From positions 434,001 through 498,000 of the forward strand of contig CAVVFH010000008.1 of the NCBI GenBank assembly GCA_963747525.1: 64,000 nt of DNA. The letters run 5' to 3'. Within the stretch, counting starts at the first letter, position 1, and every line of letters starts with the position of its first letter. This DNA comes from Marmoricola_A sp963747525. Its GTDB lineage: Bacteria > Actinomycetota > Actinomycetes > Propionibacteriales > Nocardioidaceae. The position numbers and the translations under genes are program-made. Shown here in pieces: positions 58,571 to 64,000 of this stretch. Below the pieces are notes generated by a model that had not been told where the DNA came from, did no database searches, and was given only the letters and a program-made list of their open reading frames with translations.

Positions 58571-59707
58571 GTGACCCTCGGGACCACGCAGACGCAACGG
58601 GTCGTCCTCTTCACCGAGGACGACCCGTTGCGGCTTGCCAGTGGCCGGACGCTCGGTCCGGTGGAGGTCGCCTACGAGACCTACGGGACGCTGTCACCGG
58701 AGGCGGACAACGTCGTCTTCGTGTGCCACGCCCTCACCGGGGACGCCCACGCGGCCGGCGTCGATGCCGAGGGCCGCGTCGGCTGGTGGGACAACCTGAT
58801 CGGCCCCGGCAGGGCCGTGGACACCGACCGGTTCTTCGTCGTGTCCCCGAACCTGCTCGGCGGCTGCCAGGGCACCACCGGTCCCGCGTCGACGGACCCG
58901 GCCACCGGCCGCCCGTACGGCCTGGACTTCCCCCTCGTGCAGATGGCCGACTTCGTGACCGTCCACCGTGCACTGCTCCGGCACCTGGGGGCTTCCCGGC
59001 TGCTGGGCGCCGTCGGTGGCTCGCTGGGTGGCATGCAGGTGCTGCAGTGGATGAGCGAGACACCGGACGAGGTCCCCAGCGCGGTGGTCGTCGCCGCCAG
59101 CAGCCGGCTGAGCGCGCAGAACATCGCGTTCTCCGCCGTGGCCCGCGAGGCGATCATGCGGGACCCGGACTTCGCGGGCGGGCGCTACCTGGAGGGCGAC
59201 CGCGCGCCGGACCTCGGCCTGGCGATCGCCCGGATGATGGCCCACATCACCTACCTCTCCGACGAGGCGTTCACGTCGAAGTTCGACCGCAGGCTGCAGA
59301 ACGGCGACACCCCGGCCATGGGGTTCGGGATCGACTTCCAGGTGGAGTCCTACCTGCGGCACCAGGGGGAGTCGTTCCTCGACCGGTTCGACGCGCTGTC
59401 CTACCTCTACCTCAGCCGGGTGATGGACTACTTCGACCCGTTCGCCGACCCCGCCGCCGTACGCCGGATCGCGGAGTCGGCCTCGCAGGCACTGGTGGTC
59501 TCCTTCGACACCGACTGGCGCTTCAGCACCGAGCACTCCCGCCGGATCGTCCGCACGCTCGAGCACGGCAGGGTGCCGGTGACCTTCCGGGAGATCCGCT
59601 CGCCGTGGGGGCACGACTCGTTCCTGCTCGAGCCGCCCGGCTACCACGAGACGATCGCGGCGTTCCTGGACCGTGCGTACGACGAGAGGGGCCGCCGTGA
59701 GGCCTGA
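58571..59707 (+). CDS. metX: Homoserine O-acetyltransferase
   Basis: 378 aa, GTG start. Alpha/beta-hydrolase acyltransferase: VVFVCHALTGDAHAAG, oxyanion/nucleophile GGSLGGMQVLQW with the catalytic Ser, Asp in SFDTDWRFST and His in SPWGHDSFLLE. It acetylates homoserine for the metY enzyme. Its end overlaps metW by 11 nt. Confidence 0.93.
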   Translation: MTLGTTQTQRVVLFTEDDPLRLASGRTLGPVEVAYETYGTLSPEADNVVFVCHALTGDAHAAGVDAEGRVGWWDNLIGPGRAVDTDRFFVVSPNLLGGCQGTTGPASTDPATGRPYGLDFPLVQMADFVTVHRALLRHLGASRLLGAVGGSLGGMQVLQWMSETPDEVPSAVVVAASSRLSAQNIAFSAVAREAIMRDPDFAGGRYLEGDRAPDLGLAIARMMAHITYLSDEAFTSKFDRRLQNGDTPAMGFGIDFQVESYLRHQGESFLDRFDALSYLYLSRVMDYFDPFADPAAVRRIAESASQALVVSFDTDWRFSTEHSRRIVRTLEHGRVPVTFREIRSPWGHDSFLLEPPGYHETIAAFLDRAYDERGRREA

Positions 59708-60293
59708 CCTCGACGTGGTGGCGGGACTGGTGCCGCGCGGCTCCCGGGTGCTGGACGTGGGCTGCGGCGAGGGGGACCTGCTGTCGCACCTGTTCCGGGC
59801 CCGCGACTGCGCGGGCACCGGCGTGGAGATCGACGAGCAGTCGGTGCTGCGGGCGATCCGGTCCGGGGTGCCGGTCATCGAGGTCGACGTCGACGACGAG
59901 CTGTCCGAGTTCGCCGACGACTCGTACGACGTGGTGGTGCTGTCCCGGACCCTGCAGACCCTGCGCCACCCGGCGGAGGTGCTCGCCGAGATCCGGAGGA
60001 TCGGGCGGCGGTGCGTGGTGTCGGTGCCGAACTTCGGGCTGTGGAAGCACCGGGCGTCGCTCGCCCTCACCGGCCGCATGCCGGTGTCGCGGGAGCTGCC
60101 GTACCGGTGGTTCGAGACGCCGAACATCCACCTCTCCACGCTGGCCGACCTCGAGGAGCTGTTCTCCGCGCTCGACCTGTCCGTGGAGACCCGGCTGCTG
60201 CTCGACGAGCAGGGGCGCGTGCTGCACGGCCGGCTCGGTCAGCGGCTGGGCAACCTCCGTGCCGGCGCGGCGGTCTACCTGCTCAGACGGTGA
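59697..60293 (+). CDS. metW: Methionine biosynthesis protein MetW (SAM-methyltransferase fold)
   Basis: 198 aa, GTG 59697 within the end of metX. Methyltransferase motif I is RVLDVGCGEGDLLSHL; the MetW pattern LSRTLQTLRHPAEVLAE and PYRWFETPNIHLSTLADLEEL follows. MetW accompanies MetX, possibly as a partner that activates it; the exact reaction is not established. The last 11 nt overlap the convergent sugar-dehydrogenase gene. Confidence 0.88.
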   Translation: MRPDLDVVAGLVPRGSRVLDVGCGEGDLLSHLFRARDCAGTGVEIDEQSVLRAIRSGVPVIEVDVDDELSEFADDSYDVVVLSRTLQTLRHPAEVLAEIRRIGRRCVVSVPNFGLWKHRASLALTGRMPVSRELPYRWFETPNIHLSTLADLEELFSALDLSVETRLLLDEQGRVLHGRLGQRLGNLRAGAAVYLLRR

Positions 60294-61329
60294 GGCGGAG
60301 GACCCGGTCGTCGCGCGGCCCCGGGTCGGCCCGCCCGTCCCGGTTGGACGTGGTGAGCCACAAGGACCCGTCGGGTGCCTTCTGCACGGTGCGGATCCGG
60401 CCGAGGTCCTCGTGGAGGTGTCGCCGCACCCGCCCTGCGTGCGGACCGGCGAGCCGCACCGAGTACAGCGCCTGCCCGGCCAGCGCACCGACCCAGGCGC
60501 GGCCCTTGGCGATGGCCACACCGCTCGGTGAGCAGGTGCTCGTCGGGGACCAGGTGACGAACGGGTCGGCGTAGGGGCCGCTCCCGTCGCCGCCCTCGAC
60601 CTCCGGCCACCCGTAGTTGCGCCCGCGGCGGATGCGGTTCAGCTCGTCGCGCTCGCTCTGCCCGAGCTCGGTGGCCCACATCCGGCCGCGGTGGTCCCAG
60701 GTGATGCCTTCGACGTTGCGGTGCCCGAAGGTCCACACGCGCGAGTCGAACGGGTTGTCGTCGGGCACCCGCCCGGACGGCGTCATCCGCAGGACCTTCC
60801 CCGCCAAGGACTCCTTGTCCTGGGCCAGGGACGAGTCGCCACTGTCGCCGGTGCTGGCGTAGAGGTGCCCGTCGGGGCCGAACGCCAGGCGGCCTCCGTC
60901 GTGGTTGGAGCCGCTCGGGATCCCGTCGAGCAGGAGGTGCGTCCGGCCCAGCTCGCCGTGCCGGAAGCGCTTGCGCACGATCCGGTTGTCGCCGGACTTG
61001 GAGGTGAAGTACAAGTACACCCACCGGTCGTCGGCGAACGTCGGTCCGACCGCGATGCCGAGCAGGCCGCCCTCGCCGTCGTCACGGACCCGGGACAACC
61101 GCCCGACCAGGGAGCGGCCGCCACGACGCCGTACCCGGTGGACGCGGCCGTTCGGTCGCTCGCCCACCAGCGCGTCACCGTTCGGCAGGAACGCCACACC
61201 CCAGGGCACCTGCAGGTCCTTGGCCAGCACCTTGGTGACCCGTGGCCGGGCCTCCGCCGGCGCGCCGACCAGGAGAGGTGCGGTGGCCGCGGTCGCTCCC
61301 GCGGCCAGGACGGTACGACGGTGCAGCAT
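60283..61329 (-). CDS. PQQ-dependent sugar dehydrogenase-like secreted protein
   Basis: 348 aa from ATG 61329, GGAAGGA just upstream. A Tat-like signal (HRRTVLAAGATAATAPLLVG with twin Arg) directs export. Glucose/sorbosone dehydrogenase propeller: VPWGVAFLPNGDALVGER, GEGGLLGIAVGP, GRLAFGPDGHLYASTGD, GHRNVEGITWD and ELNRIRRGRNYGWPEVEGG. It would oxidise sugars with PQQ outside the membrane if cofactor is available. It is convergent with metW and divergent from purL. Confidence 0.88.
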   Translation of the reverse strand: MLHRRTVLAAGATAATAPLLVGAPAEARPRVTKVLAKDLQVPWGVAFLPNGDALVGERPNGRVHRVRRRGGRSLVGRLSRVRDDGEGGLLGIAVGPTFADDRWVYLYFTSKSGDNRIVRKRFRHGELGRTHLLLDGIPSGSNHDGGRLAFGPDGHLYASTGDSGDSSLAQDKESLAGKVLRMTPSGRVPDDNPFDSRVWTFGHRNVEGITWDHRGRMWATELGQSERDELNRIRRGRNYGWPEVEGGDGSGPYADPFVTWSPTSTCSPSGVAIAKGRAWVGALAGQALYSVRLAGPHAGRVRRHLHEDLGRIRTVQKAPDGSLWLTTSNRDGRADPGPRDDRVLRLTV

Positions 61330-61396
61330 GCTGGTCCTTCCGGAGCGGGCCCGTCCATCCTGCCACCGGGCCCGTCGGGGGAGGGCTGGCCGCCAG

Positions 61397-61402
61397 TAGA
61401 TT
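61397..61402 (+). promoter_or_regulatory. -10 box of purL (leaderless)
   Basis: TAGATT ends 6 nt before GTG 61409; no ribosome site fits. Confidence 0.5.
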
Positions 61403-61408
61403 GACCCC

Positions 61409-63706
61409 GTGGCCGCTCCCCTCGACACCGTCGCGCACGCCCAGGACGATCCCGACCGGACCCAGCCGTGGGCCGACCTGGGACTCAAGCCCGACGAGTA
61501 CGCCCAGATCCGCGAGATCCTCGGTCGTCGTCCGACCAGCAGCGAGCTGGCGATGTACAGCGTCATGTGGAGCGAGCACTGCTCCTACAAGTCCTCCAAG
61601 GTGCACCTGCGGCAGTTCGGCGAGAAGGTCACCGACGAGATGCGCGCCCACCTCATGGTGGGCATGGGCGAGAACGCCGGCGTCGTCGACATCGGCCAGG
61701 GCTACGCGGTCACCTTCAAGGTCGAGTCGCACAACCACCCGTCGTACGTCGAGCCCTACCAGGGCGCCGCGACCGGCGTCGGTGGCATCGTCCGCGACAT
61801 CCTCTCGATGGGGGCGCGTCCGGTAGCGGTCATGGACCCGCTGCGCTTCGGGCCGCTGGACGCCGACGACACCAAGCGGGTGCTGCCCGGGATCGTCGCG
61901 GGCGTCGGCGGCTACGGCAACTGCCTGGGGCTGCCGAACATCGGCGGCGAGGCGGTGTTCGACGCGACGTACGTCGGGAACCCACTGGTCAACGCGCTCT
62001 GCATCGGCGTCATGCGGCACGACCAGCTGCACCTTGCCAAGGCGTCCGGCGTCGGCAACCAGATCATCCTGTACGGCGCTCGCACCGGCGGTGACGGCAT
62101 CGGCGGGGTGTCCGTGCTGGCCAGCGAGACCTTCGACGAGGAGGGGCCGGCGAAGCGCCCCAGCGTCCAGGTCGGCGACCCGTTCATGGAGAAGCTGCTC
62201 ATCGAGTGCACGCTCGAGCTGTTCGCCGAGGACCTCGTCACCGGCATCCAGGACCTCGGCGGCGCCGGGCTGTCCTGCGCGACGTCCGAGCTCGCGTCGG
62301 CCGGTGACGGGGGCATGCGGGTCTGGCTGGACCGGGTCCCGCTGCGCGACTCGACGCTCACGCCGGAGGAGATCCTCATGAGCGAGTCCCAGGAGCGGAT
62401 GATGGCGGTCGTCGAGCCGCACAAGGTCGAGCGGTTCCTGGAGATCTGCCGCAAGTGGGAGGTGGACGCCGACGTCGTCGGCGAGGTCACGGCGGTCTCC
62501 GCCGAGGAGGCCGCAGTCGGAGGTCGTCTCCTGGTGGAGTGGCACGGCGAGGTGGTCTGCGACGTCCCGCCCCGCACCGTGGCCCACGAGGGACCCGTCT
62601 ACCAGCGGCCGTTCGCCCGGCCCGACTGGCAGGACGCTCTGCAGGGCGACGTGGCCGAGAAGCTGCCGCGCCCGGGCTCCGGCGACGAGCTCCGCGCGAC
62701 GGTGCTGCGCCTCGCGGCGAGCCCGAACCTCTGCGACAAGTCCTGGATCACCGACCAGTACGACCGCTACGTCCTCGGCAACACGGTGCTGGCGCAGCCC
62801 GAGGACGCCGGGATGGTGCGCGTCGACGAGGAGACCGGGTTGGGCGTCGCGCTCGCGACCGACTGCAACGGCCGGTTCGCCAAGCTCGACCCCTACACCG
62901 GCGCCCGGCTCGCGCTCGCCGAGTCCTACCGCAACGTGGCCGTGTCCGGCGCCCGGCCGATCGCGGTCAGCGACTGCCTCAACTTCGGCTCCCCCGAGGA
63001 CCCCGACGTCATGTGGCAGTTCGCCGAGGCGGTACGCGGGCTCGCCGACGGCTGCCAGGAGCTGGGCATCCCGGTCACCGGCGGCAACGTCAGCCTCTAC
63101 AACCAGACCGGCGAGACGGCGATCCTGCCGACCCCGGTGGTGGCGGTGCTCGGCGTGGTCCAGGACGTGCGCCGCCGTACGCCGGTGGGGTTGCGGTCGG
63201 AGGGACTCCGGCTCTTCCAGGTCGGGGAGACCCGGGAGGAGCTCTCGGGGAGCGAGTGGGCGCACGTCGTGCACGGGCACCTCGGCGGGCTGCCGCCGGC
63301 GGTCGACCTCGCCGCCGAGCGCGCGCTCGCGGCCCTCTGCGTCGAGGCCGCCGAGCAGGGACTGGTCAGCGCCGCGCACGACCTGTCGGACGGGGGACTG
63401 GCGCAGGCTCTCGTCGAGGCGTGCCTGCGCGCCGGCGTCGGGGCTCGGGTGAGCGTGCCCGAGGGCTGGGACCCGTTCCTGACCTTGTTCGCCGAGTCGG
63501 CGGCCCGGGCCCTGGTGGCGGTCGAGCCCGAGAACGTGGACCGGTTCACCGCGCTGTGCGCCGAGCACGGGTGCCCGGTGACCGAGCTGGGGATTTCGGG
63601 CGGTCTCGGGGATGAGGCCGCGCTGACCGTCGACGGGGAGTTCAGCATCCCGCTGGCCGAGCTGCGCGAGGCCTGGACGGCGACCATCCCCGCTGCCCTC
63701 GCCTGA
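61409..63706 (+). CDS. purL: Phosphoribosylformylglycinamidine synthase subunit PurL
   Basis: 765 aa, the small Gram-positive-type PurL that works with PurS and PurQ. Signatures: MYSVMWSEHCSYKSSKVHLR, VTFKVESHNHPSYVEPYQG, TGVGGIVRDILSMGARPV, GGNVSLYNQTGETAILPTPVV and AHDLSDGGLAQALVEA. It converts FGAR to FGAM with ATP and ammonia. Its partners purS and purQ lie 5.3-5.9 kb upstream. The 22-bp repeat array begins 13 bp after the stop codon. Confidence 0.93.
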   Translation: MAAPLDTVAHAQDDPDRTQPWADLGLKPDEYAQIREILGRRPTSSELAMYSVMWSEHCSYKSSKVHLRQFGEKVTDEMRAHLMVGMGENAGVVDIGQGYAVTFKVESHNHPSYVEPYQGAATGVGGIVRDILSMGARPVAVMDPLRFGPLDADDTKRVLPGIVAGVGGYGNCLGLPNIGGEAVFDATYVGNPLVNALCIGVMRHDQLHLAKASGVGNQIILYGARTGGDGIGGVSVLASETFDEEGPAKRPSVQVGDPFMEKLLIECTLELFAEDLVTGIQDLGGAGLSCATSELASAGDGGMRVWLDRVPLRDSTLTPEEILMSESQERMMAVVEPHKVERFLEICRKWEVDADVVGEVTAVSAEEAAVGGRLLVEWHGEVVCDVPPRTVAHEGPVYQRPFARPDWQDALQGDVAEKLPRPGSGDELRATVLRLAASPNLCDKSWITDQYDRYVLGNTVLAQPEDAGMVRVDEETGLGVALATDCNGRFAKLDPYTGARLALAESYRNVAVSGARPIAVSDCLNFGSPEDPDVMWQFAEAVRGLADGCQELGIPVTGGNVSLYNQTGETAILPTPVVAVLGVVQDVRRRTPVGLRSEGLRLFQVGETREELSGSEWAHVVHGHLGGLPPAVDLAAERALAALCVEAAEQGLVSAAHDLSDGGLAQALVEACLRAGVGARVSVPEGWDPFLTLFAESAARALVAVEPENVDRFTALCAEHGCPVTELGISGGLGDEAALTVDGEFSIPLAELREAWTATIPAALA

Positions 63707-63718
63707 CCGCCCTCCCGC

Positions 63719-63924
63719 CGAGGCGTCACGGATGCCCCGTCGAGGCGTCACGGATGCCCGGGGCGAGACGTCGGGGATGCAGGTTCGAGAGGTCGCTCGT
63801 GCAGGGCTGCCGGCGTCCGTGACGCCTCGACCCAGCGTCCGTGACGCTTCAACCTCGCGCGCGTGACGCTTCAACCTCGCGCGCGTGACGCTTCAACGCT
63901 GCAGGGGGGACGTTTCAACGCGGG
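63719..63924. repeat. Inverted array of 22-bp repeat units after purL
   Basis: Left half: units beginning CGAG at 63719, 63741, 63764 and 63786 (spacing 22, 23, 22). Right half, opposite orientation: 63829, 63851, 63873, 63895 and 63917 (exactly 22). The left units are CGAGGCGTCACGGATGC twice, CGAGACGTCGGGGATGC and CGAGAGGTCGCTCGTGC. The right units read GTGACGCCTCGA, then GTGACGCTTCAA three times, then GACGTTTCAA. Units are adjacent without spacers, so it is not a CRISPR. The same unit types are inside pabB. Confidence 0.85.
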
Positions 63925-63994
63925 TCCGGGGGCGGGGCGGGCGGGGCGGGTGGCGGGCGCCGACCCGCTCGGTGGGGGGATTTCCGAGCGGGTC
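63922..63994. other. G-run tract followed by a perfect hairpin
   Basis: Seven runs of 3-5 G between 63922 and 63957 could form a G-quadruplex on the plus strand. Then GACCCGCTCGG (63962-63972) and CCGAGCGGGTC (63984-63994) form an 11-bp perfect stem with an 11-nt loop. It may be a terminator for a gene beyond the window. Confidence 0.5.
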
Positions 63995-64000
63995 AGCAGA

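Noticed and set aside
63719..63924. CRISPR array
   Set aside because: The repeat units are contiguous, have no unique spacers, and change orientation in the middle.
1..64000. Many long open frames antisense to or out of phase with real genes (for example 643-1701 +, 24674-26161 +, 61175-63874 -)
   Set aside because: They are by-products of high third-position GC; they lack family motifs, ribosome sites and plausible composition, and each is covered by a well-supported gene.
1..64000. tRNA, rRNA or tmRNA genes
   Set aside because: No T-loop/acceptor-stem pattern or conserved rRNA segment was found by reading the intergenic regions on both strands.

Overview
The window is a high-GC stretch from an actinobacterium. 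The base composition, frequent GTG starts, 4-nt start/stop overlaps, TAnnnT boxes 6-7 nt before start codons, an F420-type (LLM class) oxidoreductase, a KstR-type box and an MprAB-PepD module all fit. A Nocardioides-like member of the Nocardioidaceae is my best guess, but it is an inference. The content is chromosomal: lipid, steroid, branched-chain and acyl-CoA catabolism mixed with purine, methionine, folate and aromatic biosynthesis. I see no prophage, insertion sequence, CRISPR array, rRNA or tRNA.

Layout. 1-4143: the end of an SDR gene, then an operon of ABC substrate-binding lipoprotein, F420-type oxidoreductase and phosphotransferase. 4361-8166: a VOC protein, then a TetR regulator divergent from a ferredoxin reductase/fatty-acid desaturase pair. 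8145-9800: an orphan GAF histidine kinase. 9974-20063: a TetR-led acyl-CoA catabolic operon with a TIGR03084 protein, an AtuA-like protein, two acyl-CoA dehydrogenases, both carboxylase subunits and an enoyl-CoA hydratase, resembling atu/liu pathways. 20129-23557: a SnoaL-like protein, an aldo/keto reductase and a HelD-like helicase. 23913-27755: a PhzE-like fused chorismate enzyme followed by pabA and pabB. 27716-30961: an ABC exporter with its TetR repressor. 31077-34487: mprA-mprB-pepD-like genes. 34581-38944: a secreted protein, a tyrosine phosphatase, a small membrane protein, a HisC-like aminotransferase and an enoyl-CoA hydratase. 39172-42879: a branched-chain 2-oxoacid dehydrogenase complex (E1a, E1b, E2). 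42899-51288: a 3-alpha-HSD-like SDR under a KstR-type box, a secreted beta-propeller protein, a fused carboxyltransferase, a GNAT protein, a P450/SDR pair and an esterase. 51506-63706: purC, purS, purQ and purL interleaved with a fadD, a repeat-flanked DUF559 gene and metY-metX-metW.

The most unusual structure is a repeat with 22-bp periodicity. Nine units form an inverted array after purL (63719-63923), and the same unit types, in the same phase, lie inside the pabB reading frame at two places. A second family of about 48-bp palindromes occurs four times; two copies bracket the DUF559 gene and one supplies its stop codon. Five single-base indels break three otherwise intact genes (atuA-like, fadD, purQ). 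Three of them are in purQ, which points to assembly or consensus error rather than gene decay.

Several regulatory sites can be read directly: paired direct repeats between tetR and the desaturase operon, TetR-type palindromes before the acyl-CoA operon, the ABC exporter regulator and the P450 gene, and a KstR-like box. A series of promoters is placed so that the transcripts should be leaderless (tetR at 5395, phzE-like, tetR at 30961, hisC-like, echA, purC, metY, metX, purL).
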